A stretch of DNA of 64,000 nucleotides, from NCBI GenBank assembly GCA_947259495.1, contig CAMYLV010000042.1:1-64000 (forward strand). Direction: 5' to 3'. Shown one piece after another: positions 36,597-46,694 of the stretch; the stretch's first letter is position 1, and every line of letters starts with the position of its first letter. The notes beneath the pieces are model-generated. The model searched no databases. It saw nothing but the letters and a program-made list of their open reading frames with translations, and was not told the origin of the DNA. The position numbers were made by a program, and so were the translations under genes. Source of the stretch: an uncultured Desulfobacterales bacterium. GTDB lineage: Bacteria; Desulfobacterota; Desulfobacteria; Desulfobacterales; JAHEIW01.

Positions 36597-39500
36597 TTAA
36601 TTGGAGGAGTGCGCGGCCTCAAAGTTAACGGAGACAATCTTTGATATTCCCTTTTCTTCCATTGTAATCCCAAACAACGTATCGGCAAATTCCATGCTGC
36701 GCTTGTTGTGTGTGATCATAACGATTTGGGATTTTTCCCCGATAATTTTAAGCAAATCATTGAATCGGAAAACATTGGCGTCATCCAAGGGCGCATCGAT
36801 TTCATCCAGAAGACAGAAAGCAGCCGGTTTGATCAAAAAGATCGAAAATATAAATGCAATTGCGGCCATGGCCTTTTCGCCGCCCGAAAGGAGGCTTAAG
36901 CGGGTTAGCTTTTTGCCCGGTGGGTGGATCATAAACTCTACACCGGTCTCTAACGGCAGATGGGGGTCTTTTAAGATAAGCTTGGCCAAACCGCCGCCAA
37001 AAAGTCTGGGAAAGACTTCATTTAATTTTTCATTGATAAGTTCAAACGTCTCCAGAAAGCGTTTTTGAGTGATGGCATTAATTTTCTTGATCACCTTGTG
37101 CAGATCTTCAATGGCACGTTCCAGGTCATCGCGTTGTTCTTTTAGAAAATCAAAGCGATCCTTCAGCTGCTCATATTCTCGGATGGCACCTAAATTGACA
37201 TCGACGATTCGATCAATTTTAGTTTGAACGGCCGCCAGCTCCGTCTCCATTTGTTCAATGGTTTTTCCCTCGGTCAGCTCGAGCGCCTCTGAATCCTGAT
37301 TGAACTCGGTTTTTATTACCGCAAACGATGTCCGGTATTTTTCTTCCAATCGGCCGGCAATATTATCTTTCTTTATTTGGCGCTCGGATTGCTCCAGCTC
37401 TAACAGTCTGACTTTTTCCAGTACCTGTTCACGTTCGCTTCTTATTTGCGATATTTTGCTGTCGCTGTCCTGGAGCTGTGTATCAATAACCTGGTAATGC
37501 GCCTCGTTGCTCCTAAGAGACTGATCAAGTGCCTCCATGTTTTGATACAGTTCGGAGAGTTTACGATCGTATTCGACGATTTGCTGTTTGGCGTTTTTTT
37601 CCTTTTGCTGTTTGGAGCGAATTTCCTGTCCAAGTTGCTCGAGTCTATTCAAGCTGTCGCTATGAAATTCGTTTAGTCGCCGGGAGCTGTTGCTGGCATT
37701 TTCCAATTTCGCATTAAGCGCCGTTAGCTGCAATTGCAGATCAACAACCTTTTGTTGGTATTGTTCCAATTCGGTTGAAACCGTGCTGATGGATGCGGAA
37801 ATATTGGAAACTTTATTTTGAGCCGCTTGAACTTCAGCGGACAGGTCTGCCAGGGCCGAATTATACCTGGTCATTTCGGCATCGATATCGCTGGCTTCAC
37901 CCTGCAGCTGTTCTTTTTCCAGCATCACGACTTCACGATGACGCTCGACATTTTTGCGCTCTTCGGAAGCTCGCACCAGTTCTTTTTCGGCCTCAATTTC
38001 GTTTTTTGCGGCGTTATTTTTTTGTTCGGTAAGTTTTTGCAGTTGAATTTCGAGTTGGCGCGCCTCTGATTCCAATCTGCTCTGGTCCGAACCGGCCTGC
38101 TCCAGTTTCCGGTCGAGTTTGAGGGATTGGCGGCTCAGCTCTTTGAGCTCTTGCTTTTTGACCAGAATGCCGTTTAATTTATCTTTGCTGCCGCCAACCA
38201 AAAAACCCTGCGGCGATATGACATTACCGTTTTTGGTGACAATCGTCTTTGAGACGCCGTTGCGATTATGCATCTGGATGGCATCGGACATGTTTTCTGT
38301 AAAGACAACATGGCCCAGCAGGGCCCTGACAATGGCCTCATAACCGGGCTTTACGGTGATCTGGTCTATCAGCAGTTGCCTGGAGACGGGGGCATCCTTC
38401 TGAAGGTTATCGGCCGGCTTCATCGCGGAAAGCGGGATGAAGCCGCTGCGGCCGGCTTTGCGGGTCTGCAAAAAATCGATGGCTGCGAGGCCCGCATCCT
38501 GGTCCTTAACAATTATGTACTGGAGCGCATCACCCAGCACCGCTTCCACAGCGGCTTCAAAGGTCGGTTTAGCCTCGATAATATCCGCCATAAGCCCGAC
38601 AATTTTTGCGGATATGTTCGAAGTGACAGCGGGTTCATCAGCGTTGCCGGGCTTCATGATCGCCTTGACACCGTCGCGATACCACTCAAAATCGTCGGCC
38701 ATTTTCTTTAGGGTATTTAAATTGGATTTAATTGTGTTGCGTTCCAGCTCAAGTGTCCGGGTCACTTTGACCTGCTTGCCGAGAGCGCTGTTTTTTTGTT
38801 CCAACTGGCTGATGGTTACGGCGATTTGTTCTTCCAGAGCATGAATATCGCCTTTTATGATCGCCAGCTGTTCGCGGGCCGTTTCTTCCTGCCCGCGAGC
38901 CGCGTGGATTTGTTTCCGGGCCTGGGTCTCGTCTTCAGCAACCCGTGCCAGGCGTTTTTGCAAACTTTCTTTATTATTAATGGTGGTCTGGTAGATGTTT
39001 TTGTACTGTGCCTCACGGGCGACAAGGTCCATTAAGCCGGCTTTGCCGGATTCCAGATCTTGATTGAGTGCTGCTAATCTTTCAGCTACTGCTTCACTGG
39101 ACGCTTTTTCCTGGTTGACCTGGTTTTTTTTGGCGGCGATCTCTTCATTCACCTCGGCCGTTTCTCTTTTGACCTGATCAATTTCAGCAAGCATTTCCTG
39201 ATTTTTTTCTTCCAGGTCAACGCGTACGGCCGTCAGCTCTGAGGATTCTTCGGATAATCTTTTGACTTCACTGCGCAAATGAACCCGGTCATTTTCGATA
39301 CGGTCGATATTGCGCTGGGTTTCGTATTGATTCGATTTTTGTTCGGATATTTCCTGATTTTTTTGCCAGCGTTTGAGCTTGATTTCTTCAACTGAGGCAT
39401 CCAGTTTTTTAATCTCGGTGGTATGGCTGATATCCAAATCCTGCAGTTCACGCAGCAGGGTATCGGTTTCTTGAATGTTGCGGGCGTAATCTGCGTAATA

Positions 39501-40205
39501 ATGCAGGCCGAGAAAGGTCTCAAAGGCCTTAATCTGTAGGCGGTAACTATTGTAAATTTCGGCTTTGCGGGCCTGTCGCTTCAGGCTGGCCATCTGGCGC
39601 TTAATTTCCAGGATAATGTCTGTAACGCGTAATAGATTATTTTTGGTAGCCTCAATTTTGCGCAGCGCTTCGTTCTTGTGGTTCTTATAACGGGTAACGC
39701 CGGCGGCTTCTTCAATAAAAAAGCGGAGCTCATCCGGGCTCGCATCGGTAATGGCGCCGATTCTACCCTGCTGAATGATAGCGTAGGATTTTGAGCCCAG
39801 TCCGCTGCCCCAGAAGACATTGTGAATGTCTTTCAACCGGCACGGTTGTTTGTTTAGAAAAAAAGCACTTTCTCCGGAGCGATAGAGGCGACGGGTGAGG
39901 TTGATTTCGGTAAAGTCTTTTAGTTCTTCGGGGCTATCCCCGTTATCGTTTGCCAGGGTTAAGGAGACTTCGGCCATATTTAACGGCGGCTTGCCATTGG
40001 CCCCCGAAAAGATGACATCTTCCATCGTTTTGCCCCGCAGTTGCTTGACGCTTTGTTCGCCCATAACCCATCTCAAAGCGTCGATGATATTGCTCTTACC
40101 GCAACCGTTGGGACCGACTACCGCAGAGACGCCCATTGGAAAAGCGATTCCGGCTTTATCATAAAAGGATTTAAACCCGGTAATTTCAAGTTTTTTTAAT
40201 TTCAT
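36597..40205 (-). CDS. smc: Chromosome segregation ATPase SMC
   Basis: 1202 residues, full length. Walker A GPNGCGKSN (31-39), long coiled coils, a hinge region (about 520-670), the second coil and the C-terminal ABC signature LLSGGEKAMAAIAF with Walker B CLLDEIDAPLDD. Forms the condensin ring that compacts and separates replicated chromosomes. Its partners ScpA/ScpB are not in this window. First gene of the smc-ftsY pair. Confidence 0.97.
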   Translation of the reverse strand: MKLKKLEITGFKSFYDKAGIAFPMGVSAVVGPNGCGKSNIIDALRWVMGEQSVKQLRGKTMEDVIFSGANGKPPLNMAEVSLTLANDNGDSPEELKDFTEINLTRRLYRSGESAFFLNKQPCRLKDIHNVFWGSGLGSKSYAIIQQGRIGAITDASPDELRFFIEEAAGVTRYKNHKNEALRKIEATKNNLLRVTDIILEIKRQMASLKRQARKAEIYNSYRLQIKAFETFLGLHYYADYARNIQETDTLLRELQDLDISHTTEIKKLDASVEEIKLKRWQKNQEISEQKSNQYETQRNIDRIENDRVHLRSEVKRLSEESSELTAVRVDLEEKNQEMLAEIDQVKRETAEVNEEIAAKKNQVNQEKASSEAVAERLAALNQDLESGKAGLMDLVAREAQYKNIYQTTINNKESLQKRLARVAEDETQARKQIHAARGQEETAREQLAIIKGDIHALEEQIAVTISQLEQKNSALGKQVKVTRTLELERNTIKSNLNTLKKMADDFEWYRDGVKAIMKPGNADEPAVTSNISAKIVGLMADIIEAKPTFEAAVEAVLGDALQYIIVKDQDAGLAAIDFLQTRKAGRSGFIPLSAMKPADNLQKDAPVSRQLLIDQITVKPGYEAIVRALLGHVVFTENMSDAIQMHNRNGVSKTIVTKNGNVISPQGFLVGGSKDKLNGILVKKQELKELSRQSLKLDRKLEQAGSDQSRLESEARQLEIQLQKLTEQKNNAAKNEIEAEKELVRASEERKNVERHREVVMLEKEQLQGEASDIDAEMTRYNSALADLSAEVQAAQNKVSNISASISTVSTELEQYQQKVVDLQLQLTALNAKLENASNSSRRLNEFHSDSLNRLEQLGQEIRSKQQKEKNAKQQIVEYDRKLSELYQNMEALDQSLRSNEAHYQVIDTQLQDSDSKISQIRSEREQVLEKVRLLELEQSERQIKKDNIAGRLEEKYRTSFAVIKTEFNQDSEALELTEGKTIEQMETELAAVQTKIDRIVDVNLGAIREYEQLKDRFDFLKEQRDDLERAIEDLHKVIKKINAITQKRFLETFELINEKLNEVFPRLFGGGLAKLILKDPHLPLETGVEFMIHPPGKKLTRLSLLSGGEKAMAAIAFIFSIFLIKPAAFCLLDEIDAPLDDANVFRFNDLLKIIGEKSQIVMITHNKRSMEFADTLFGITMEEKGISKIVSVNFEAAHSSN

Positions 40206-40758
40206 ATATCAAGATCTCCCCAGATCATTTTATCGTACAAGCATATCTTTTCTGGTGCTTTGGTTTTTTGATTGCAGGCCGACGCCGGTTTCTTTTAACC
40301 CTACCCCTGTTTTCATTTTGTTTACGATCAATTGGGGTAAAAAAAGCCTCAGATCTACCCTCCAAATTTTTTTCAGGCAAATTTTGGCTTGCAAGAAGAT
40401 GGGAAAACGGTTCTGATTTTCAATGGCAAATCATAACAGGAAGTGGGCTGCTTGTAAAGGAAAAACACAACTTAAGGTATAATTTTAGAGGTTTGAGTAC
40501 AAGATGTGGTGGAATCAAAAATTATAAATATCGAAATTCGAAGCGCCAAATTCGAAACAAATCCGAATATCTAATTTCAAAAATCTAAAAAGTTGACTTA
40601 TAAATTCTAAATAATTGTCAATACCTCTTCTGTTTATGAAATTAGAAAATTTGAATTTTGATATTGTTTCGTATTTCGAGTTTAAGATTTTGTGCGCGTA
40701 CAAGAAAAGTTAGAGCGCATCAAAACAGCATAAGACCTTTTTGATGTTGTTTTGTAAT
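40206..40758. other. Intergenic with word-repeat hairpin (40528-40690)
   Basis: A 550-bp gap. The right half holds AAATTCGAA / TTCGAAACAAATCCGAATATC words on one side and GAAATTAGAAAATTTGAATTTTGATATTGTTTCGTATTTCGAG words on the other, giving a loose AT-rich inverted repeat. No gene accepted; plus-strand frames at 40268-40588 lack coding character. Confidence 0.5.
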
Positions 40759-41490
40759 TTAAAGGATCTGACTCAAAAATAGCTTGGTGCGCTCGTGGGT
40801 GGGATTTTTAAAAAAGTGCTCGGGGGTGCCGACTTCGACAATGGCGCCTTCATCCATAAAGATCACGCTATCGGCCACCTCACGGGCAAACCCCATTTCA
40901 TGGGTCACGCACACCATGGTCATGCCCTCTTTGGCCAGTGTTTTCATAACATCCAGCACTTCGCCGATCATTTCAGGATCCAGCGCCGAGGTCGGTTCGT
41001 CAAACAGCATGACCTTGGGATCCATGGCCAGGGCGCGCGCGATGGCGACCCGCTGCTGCTGACCGCCGGACAAGTTATCGGGATAGGCGTTGGATTTATC
41101 ATGGATACCGACTTTTTTTAACAGAAAATCGGATTTTTCCCGGGCGGCGGCCTTCGAGCGTTTGCGGACCACTTTTTGGGCCAGGGTAACATTATCAAAC
41201 ACCGATTTATGCGGGAAAAGATTAAACGACTGGAATACCATTCCCACTTCGGCCCGCAGCTTGTTGATATTCGTTTTAGGATGCAGCACATCAACATCGT
41301 CGATAAAAATGTGGCCGGATTCGGCCTTCTCCAGACGATTGAGGCATCTGAGAAGCGTGCTTTTACCGGATCCGGAAGGCCCGCAGACCACCACCACCTC
41401 TCCGGCTTTGATTTTGGTCGAAACATCAACCAGGGCTTTGACCTCGTGGGGGACATAAAATGTTTTATTGATATTTTGCACGTCAATCAC
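40759..41490 (-). CDS. Polar amino-acid ABC transporter, ATP-binding protein
   Basis: 243 residues, GlnQ/HisP class. Walker [10 protein letters not shown] (37-45), signature [16 protein letters not shown], Walker [14 protein letters not shown] and the H-loop [13 protein letters not shown]. Energises import by the permease upstream; its ATG overlaps the permease stop by 4 bp (41487-41490). Last gene of a three-gene unit. The exact amino acid cannot be told. Confidence 0.94.
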   Translation of the reverse strand: MIDVQNINKTFYVPHEVKALVDVSTKIKAGEVVVVCGPSGSGKSTLLRCLNRLEKAESGHIFIDDVDVLHPKTNINKLRAEVGMVFQSFNLFPHKSVFDNVTLAQKVVRKRSKAAAREKSDFLLKKVGIHDKSNAYPDNLSGGQQQRVAIARALAMDPKVMLFDEPTSALDPEMIGEVLDVMKTLAKEGMTMVCVTHEMGFAREVADSVIFMDEGAIVEVGTPEHFFKNPTHERTKLFLSQIL

Positions 41491-42497
41491 TGGATGGCCA
41501 TCCTTCTTTCAAGATGTTGAACGAGCATAGATAAGGTAAACGTTAAGACAAGGTACAGTACGGCGCATAACATAAAAACTTCAAATGGCTGCAGGCTGGC
41601 CGTAACCGCCTCGCGGGACGCCTTGGTCAATTCCCGAATCGCAATAATGCCGAGCAGCGAAGAATCTTTAATGAGACTGATGAACTGGCCCGCCAGGGGG
41701 GGCAAAATTCGGCGCAACGCCTGGGGCATGATAATATAGCGCATTGCCTGGCCGTAACTCATGCCCAAAGAGCGCGCCGCTTCCATCTGGCCGCGATGAA
41801 TCGATTGGATGCCTGCCCGCACGATCTCGCTGACATAAGCACCCGCAAAACAGGACAGCGACGCCACCCCGTACCACCAGGCCGGAATCCGTCCGAGCCC
41901 ATAGGCGGTGAGCAACTCATCTATCACCGTGCCAAAAATAAAGTACCAGATCAGTATCTGCACCAGCAACGGCGAGCCCCGGATGATTTCCACATAAACC
42001 ATCGTCGTCCATTTGAGCGCCGGGTTGCCTGAAATACGCGTTAGACCGCCGATGATACCGATGATGACACCGAAAAATGTTGCCAGGACACTGATCTTGA
42101 GCGTAATCCAGAGGCCCATGATCAGAAGACCGGGTTTCCAATTGGTGTAGGATGCCAGCGTATCACCGATGGAGATGATCTCGTCCTCATCGACGCTGAC
42201 ACCGGCGGCCGGAACTTCATACGCGGCCGACTCGTCCAAACCTTTGACCGTAATGGTTGCCGTTTTGCCTTCTTTGGTGATAGATGCAACCTCACCGTCG
42301 ATCTCCGATATAATATCGATCTTATCTTTGTAGGCAAAGTATATCGGCACGCGGTGCCAGCGCCAATTATATTCGATTTTCTGGGTGGCATAGTAAAACA
42401 GGCCGATAACGATCAGGGCAAACACACAGAATACGCCAACCCAGGTGTAATATGCAGGCGGCCGGGCGGATAGTCGCTGATTTTTTGATGGTTTCAT
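41487..42497 (-). CDS. Polar amino-acid ABC transporter, permease
   Basis: 336 residues, longer than the usual ~220 of the HisM/GlnP family. A first membrane helix (about 18-38) is followed by an extra hydrophilic domain of about 80 residues (45-120; [43 protein letters not shown]), then the standard BPD_transp_1 core with EAA loop ([31 protein letters not shown]). Such N-terminal insertions occur in some deltaproteobacterial transporters. It works as a dimer with the ATPase. Confidence 0.93.
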   Translation of the reverse strand: MKPSKNQRLSARPPAYYTWVGVFCVFALIVIGLFYYATQKIEYNWRWHRVPIYFAYKDKIDIISEIDGEVASITKEGKTATITVKGLDESAAYEVPAAGVSVDEDEIISIGDTLASYTNWKPGLLIMGLWITLKISVLATFFGVIIGIIGGLTRISGNPALKWTTMVYVEIIRGSPLLVQILIWYFIFGTVIDELLTAYGLGRIPAWWYGVASLSCFAGAYVSEIVRAGIQSIHRGQMEAARSLGMSYGQAMRYIIMPQALRRILPPLAGQFISLIKDSSLLGIIAIRELTKASREAVTASLQPFEVFMLCAVLYLVLTFTLSMLVQHLERRMAIQ

Positions 42498-42570
42498 GGT
42501 GTTTATAGGCTGTTTGAAGGGTTATCGGTTGAGGCATCCCTGGCGTTCAATTCTATTGGACCCAAATGCA

Positions 42571-42610
42571 AAAGGCCGGCCAGCTCCCCTGACGGGAACG
42601 GCCGGCCTTC
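42571..42610 (-). terminator. Intra-operon hairpin/attenuator after the binding-protein gene
   Basis: AAGGCCGGCC and GGCCGGCCTT are a perfect 10-bp stem with a loop of about 19 nt; on the minus strand it is followed by TTTGCATTTGG, a weak U tract. It lies between the binding protein and the permease, where it would allow surplus binding protein. Confidence 0.75.
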
Positions 42611-42649
42611 TCAATCATCCGGATAGCAGAAAGTGTGGATTCCAGCTGA

Positions 42650-43477
42650 TTATTCCAGCTCTTTTTTCCAGTCGGTGCCGATGATCCACTTCTGGTAAAG
42701 ACGATCATAGAAACCGTCACCCCTGGTTTGCTTTAAAAAGTTGTTGAGCCAATTCATAAAATCCGGGTCGCCTTTGTTGATGGCCCAGGCCAGCGGTTCA
42801 TAGGTGAACGGTTCATCCAAAAAGACCGTTTTGCCCTTGCCCTGGCTGCCGTATAGAAATCCGCAGTAGGGCAAATCATATACCAGGGCATCGGCTTTGC
42901 CGTTGATCACTTCAAGGCCCGCTTCGGCTTCAGATTGAAATGATTTGTAGGTGGCTTTGGGCAGGTAGCGCTTGATGGCCTGCTCGCCGGTGGTGCCCTG
43001 TCTGGAGGTGAGGATATATTTGGGGTCATTGAGGTCTTTGTAGGATTTCACTGTGCCGGCATGTTTTTTATTCAACAGGATGGTCTGGCCGACAACAATG
43101 TAAGGATCGGCAAAGTTGATTTTCAGATTTCTTTCCTGGGTGATGGTCATGCCCCCCATGATAATATCGAATTTGTCGGTCATCAGGGCCGGGATAATGC
43201 CGTCCCATTCGGTGTTGACCGGCACGAATTTAACGCCCATTTCTTTGGCCATTCGGCGGGCGTAGTCCATGTCAAATCCGATAAAGTTTCCCTTTTTATC
43301 GGTCATTTCAAACGGAACGTAGCCGGATTCAAAACCAACGCGAAGCTCACCCCTTTTCAGGATTTTTTCAACCGTTGATTTTTTGGCCAGATCGATGTCA
43401 GCGCCAAACACCGATGCACTGAAAATAAACCCGGCGGCAAACAATGCCACCAAACTCAAAACCATTACTTTTTTCAT
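42650..43477 (-). CDS. Polar amino-acid ABC transporter, substrate-binding protein
   Basis: 275 residues. Cleavable signal peptide (MKKVMVLSLVALFAAGFIFSASVFGA) then an SBP_bac_3 fold: GELRVGFESGYVPFEMTDKKGNFIGFDMDYARRMA, the FDIIMGGMTITQERNLKINFADPY block and the two-lobed end. Captures an amino acid in the periplasm. First gene of the unit; GGAGGAGGTTCGGC precedes the ATG. A 16-bp palindrome lies 46-61 nt upstream. Confidence 0.95.
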   Translation of the reverse strand: MKKVMVLSLVALFAAGFIFSASVFGADIDLAKKSTVEKILKRGELRVGFESGYVPFEMTDKKGNFIGFDMDYARRMAKEMGVKFVPVNTEWDGIIPALMTDKFDIIMGGMTITQERNLKINFADPYIVVGQTILLNKKHAGTVKSYKDLNDPKYILTSRQGTTGEQAIKRYLPKATYKSFQSEAEAGLEVINGKADALVYDLPYCGFLYGSQGKGKTVFLDEPFTYEPLAWAINKGDPDFMNWLNNFLKQTRGDGFYDRLYQKWIIGTDWKKELE

Positions 43478-43522
43478 GCCGAACCTCCTCCTTATGGGGT
43501 TAAAATTTACTTTCAGGGAATT

Positions 43523-43538
43523 GAATCGTTAACGATTC
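43523..43538. promoter_or_regulatory. Perfect 16-bp palindrome upstream of the ABC transporter
   Basis: GAATCGTTAACGATTC is a perfect dyad in the leader or promoter of the amino-acid transporter operon; a plausible repressor operator. No cognate regulator nearby. The rest of 43478-43873 has no gene; TTGACA at 43785-43790 may be the -35 of the phosphofructokinase gene. Confidence 0.5.
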
Positions 43539-43873
43539 TGCCCCCTATCAGTATCATTGACAACCGTTTTCTGTTTAAGATGTGTTGGCTTTTGCACTTC
43601 AGGATGCTGCCGCTAAAACGATGCTTACTTATCACAATCACTATAAATGGCAAGTCGTTTTTTAAATCTGGTTCTGTTAATCATAGCCGTTCAACCATTA
43701 AACAACATTAAAACCGCCTAAAACTGAACAGATCCGAATTGCCGGGTGTTTACCCCTGTAATTGTTTCGTTATTGCAAATAATATTGACACCCTCGGATG
43801 AGGTTGGGTAAAACGACAGTGATGACGGCCTCATTGAATTGAATCCAACGAATCTAATTTTGCGGAGACACCT

Positions 43874-45973
43874 ATGCCAGGAACAAAGCCAATTAAAATC
43901 AACGATCTATTAAAGCACCCCAAAGTGTTAAAAGTCACCGACAATGTGAATGCTGTTCTGCTGGAAAGAAGGCAATATTCACCGCCGGTCTGTAAAGCAT
44001 TTTCCCAAAAATTTTCGCGCCTGCAGCAAGCAGATGAATTTACATTCACAGTGGATAAGGAAGCCCAAAAACAGCTGCCCGATATTATCGACAATCGGGT
44101 TCAAAAAATCCAGGGCTGCAACACTGCTGATGCGTCTTTTGCCAAAACATATAGACGGAAACGAAACATCGGCATTGTCTTTTCCGGCGGGCCGGCCCCC
44201 GGCGGACATAATGTTATTGCCGGTCTTTATGATGCGGTTAAACAGGCCAATGACAAATCCAGGGTTTACGGATTCTTGATCGGCCCTGATGGGATTGTCG
44301 AAAACGAAGCGCTCGAACTCAACGATGATCTGGTAGACGCTTATCGTAACCTGGGTGGCTTTACCATGATCAAAACCGGTCGGACCAAAATCGATACCCC
44401 TGAAAAGATGGCGCTGTGCAAAACGACATGTGATAAACTTGATTTAGACGCCCTGGTTATCGTCGGTGGAGATGATTCCAACACCAACGCTGCCTTTTTA
44501 GCCCAGGAAATGTTTGCCGACGGTGTTCAGGTAATCGGTGTCCCCAAGACAATAGACGGCGATATTCAGGTCAGAGATGATAACGGCAGCGTCCTTTGCG
44601 CCATGTCTTTCGGGTTTCACACCGCCGCCCGGGCATTTGCCAACTCCATCAGCAATTTGTGCACCGACAGCAGCTCCGATGTTAAATACTGGCATATCTG
44701 TAAAGTCATGGGTCGGGTGGCCAGCCACCTTGCTCTGGAGGCTGCTTTACAAACCCACGCAAACATGACGCTTATCGGAGAGGACCTGGCCGACTATGTC
44801 GACCAAAAGCGGCTTGAAAAGGCCCGCAAAGAAGGCAAGGTTGATTATCATGCTTACGGGATAACCCTGCGCCATCTCTCACGGGTAATTTGTGAAGGAA
44901 TTGTGAGGCGTGCGGCAATTGGCAAAAATTACGGTGTCATCGTTGTGCCCGAAGGCGTGCTGGAGTTTATCAACGAGATTCAGGTTTTCATTATTAAGCT
45001 GAATACCATTATTGCCGAACACAACCAAACCTACGACAAAGATTTTCATGCCACCTTTGCCCGGCTGGTAGACAAACTGGACTATTTGCGGCGCCTGGCG
45101 CAGCGCTCCAGAGAGGATGCTTCTTTTACGCTATGGAACACCCGCGATGATGACCTGTTTAACGACATTCCGGCCTTTTTTCAGGAAGGGCTGCTAATGG
45201 AAAGGGACAGTCACGGCAATTTCCCATTTTCGCAGGTTGAAACCGAAAAGGTCCTAATGGATCTTGTCAAAGATTACCTCAATATTTTAAAGGATGAAGG
45301 CCGCTACCGCCTTGGCATTCACAAAAACCATTACCGCAAAACCCTGAAGCGAGCAGATCTGGATCCGGACGCGTTTGGTCCGCTGCTGTTTGAAAATTAT
45401 GGGCAGTCTGAAATTTTGCTGAGAAGATCCGCGATTATTTCGCTAAAAACCTTAAAGCAGTCTCTTATCGAAGAGCAAATGATAAATGCAGATCAAGAAA
45501 TTCCGGCGGCGGTTGAAAAAATTTTCAAAAAATCGGTTCCTGCTTTTAAGACCCAGAATCATTTTTACGGATATGACGGCAGGGGAAATGATCCGACACG
45601 ATTTGATTGTATATATACCTACAACCTCGGATTGACCGTATTCAGCCTGGTTGCCAACGGGGCCACAGGGCAGATGGCCGCTGTTCGTAATCTGGAACAA
45701 GATTTTACAAAATGGGAACCCATCGGTGTCCCGATTGCACCGCTGATGCATCTTGAAGAACGCAAAGGCCGCCTGGCGCTGGTACTGGAAAAGAGTGTCG
45801 TCGATGTTCGTTCAGCCGCATTTCAGGTCGTCAAAGCCAATCGCGAAAAATGGCTGGCGGCGGATGCTGCCAGGGACCACTTCAGAAGACCCGGCCCCAT
45901 AAGGTTTACGGGCAAAAGCGAGGAAGACCGACCCATTACCCTTGAACTCAACGCCATTTGTAGATTGCCTTGA
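43874..45973 (+). CDS. Pyrophosphate-dependent phosphofructokinase (long type)
   Basis: 699 residues, a long PFP-type enzyme. The motif GGDDSN (198-203) has Asp where ATP-dependent enzymes have Gly, the accepted mark of PPi use. GGPAPGGHN (105-113), PKTIDGD (224-230) and MGR (GRVASHLALE region) complete the active site. It interconverts fructose-6-phosphate and fructose-1,6-bisphosphate with PPi, reversibly, serving both glycolysis and gluconeogenesis and saving ATP in an anaerobe. About 90 N-terminal residues before the catalytic core and a long C-terminal region are unusual compared with ~400-550 aa forms. Confidence 0.93.
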   Translation: MPGTKPIKINDLLKHPKVLKVTDNVNAVLLERRQYSPPVCKAFSQKFSRLQQADEFTFTVDKEAQKQLPDIIDNRVQKIQGCNTADASFAKTYRRKRNIGIVFSGGPAPGGHNVIAGLYDAVKQANDKSRVYGFLIGPDGIVENEALELNDDLVDAYRNLGGFTMIKTGRTKIDTPEKMALCKTTCDKLDLDALVIVGGDDSNTNAAFLAQEMFADGVQVIGVPKTIDGDIQVRDDNGSVLCAMSFGFHTAARAFANSISNLCTDSSSDVKYWHICKVMGRVASHLALEAALQTHANMTLIGEDLADYVDQKRLEKARKEGKVDYHAYGITLRHLSRVICEGIVRRAAIGKNYGVIVVPEGVLEFINEIQVFIIKLNTIIAEHNQTYDKDFHATFARLVDKLDYLRRLAQRSREDASFTLWNTRDDDLFNDIPAFFQEGLLMERDSHGNFPFSQVETEKVLMDLVKDYLNILKDEGRYRLGIHKNHYRKTLKRADLDPDAFGPLLFENYGQSEILLRRSAIISLKTLKQSLIEEQMINADQEIPAAVEKIFKKSVPAFKTQNHFYGYDGRGNDPTRFDCIYTYNLGLTVFSLVANGATGQMAAVRNLEQDFTKWEPIGVPIAPLMHLEERKGRLALVLEKSVVDVRSAAFQVVKANREKWLAADAARDHFRRPGPIRFTGKSEEDRPITLELNAICRLP

Positions 45974-46022
45974 TGAATGTGTTTCCGGTAAGATAATATA
46001 GATTTTGGATTAATGCAGTCGG

Positions 46023-46304
46023 CTACTCATAGTATTCGCTTTCCAGCTTAAATTTTTGCTCTTCATTAAGGATTCCCAATTCCACGAGCAAATCGCCGAT
46101 ACCCGCTTCGCGCAGGTAATCGATTTTCAGGATGTTGGCCGGCTTTTTCTCCTTTAAGCTGAAAAAAGTGTAATTCAGGTGCAGTGAGGTTTTCTTTAAC
46201 AGGTGGACGTTTTTGCCATAAAAAATGAAATGGTTATCCATAATGAAATACACGGCCGCCGCCAGGATGCCAATCAGGATATATTGCTTAATTCTTGCAT
46301 TCAT
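46023..46304 (-). CDS. Small membrane hypothetical protein (93 aa)
   Basis: 93 residues. An N-terminal membrane helix (about 7-24; YILIGILAAAVYFIMD) precedes a basic mixed region and a C-terminal helical hairpin IDYLREAGIGDLLVELGILNEEQKFKLE. That end resembles the IGELLVxxGxLTxxQ motif seen at the start of GspE-type ATPase N domains. AAGG 9 nt before the ATG. Convergent with the phosphofructokinase gene. Confidence 0.62.
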   Translation of the reverse strand: MNARIKQYILIGILAAAVYFIMDNHFIFYGKNVHLLKKTSLHLNYTFFSLKEKKPANILKIDYLREAGIGDLLVELGILNEEQKFKLESEYYE

Positions 46305-46342
46305 TATATGACCTTAGTGAATTGTGTTAATAAATATTTACT

Positions 46343-46606
46343 ACCTGAATTTTGCATGAAAATTAATGAGAAGTTAGATTATGTTTAATGACAACAAGTT
46401 GAACAAATTATTGACGCAAAACAAAATACCGATCAGGTATAATGGATGAAAATCATTTTATCTCATTAATTTTCACCCGACGGGCGAGCCGGAGGCTTCC
46501 ATCGGTCCGCCTCAGGCGGATTATTAAGGCCGAGGCATAGTTGACTATAGCCTCGTCCTTAAATGCCTTGCATATGAAAGCCTCCGACTCGTGCAAAATT
46601 CAGGTA
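46343..46606. mobile_element. Family E element, copy 1, with perfect 15-bp TIRs
   Basis: About 264 bp bounded by TACCTGAATTTTGCA and its exact reverse complement TGCAAAATTCAGGTA. The left part ends in ATGAAAATTAATGAGA, answered internally by TCTCATTAATTTTCA. A palindrome CCGCCTCAGGCGG sits at 46507-46519, and GGCTTCC / GGAAGCC-type arms occur. Non-coding; a second, partial copy is at 59829. Confidence 0.82.
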
Positions 46607-46694
46607 ATAGACTTTAGCGTGCATCCAATAACTATAATTCTATCAAATAGAGCCTGGCACGTCAATATCTGGCGATTTTCAGGAAAACAACTGT

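Noticed and set aside
40268-40588. 106-aa plus-strand ORF upstream of smc
   Set aside because: No ribosome binding site or recognisable motif; the end is a word-repeat hairpin.
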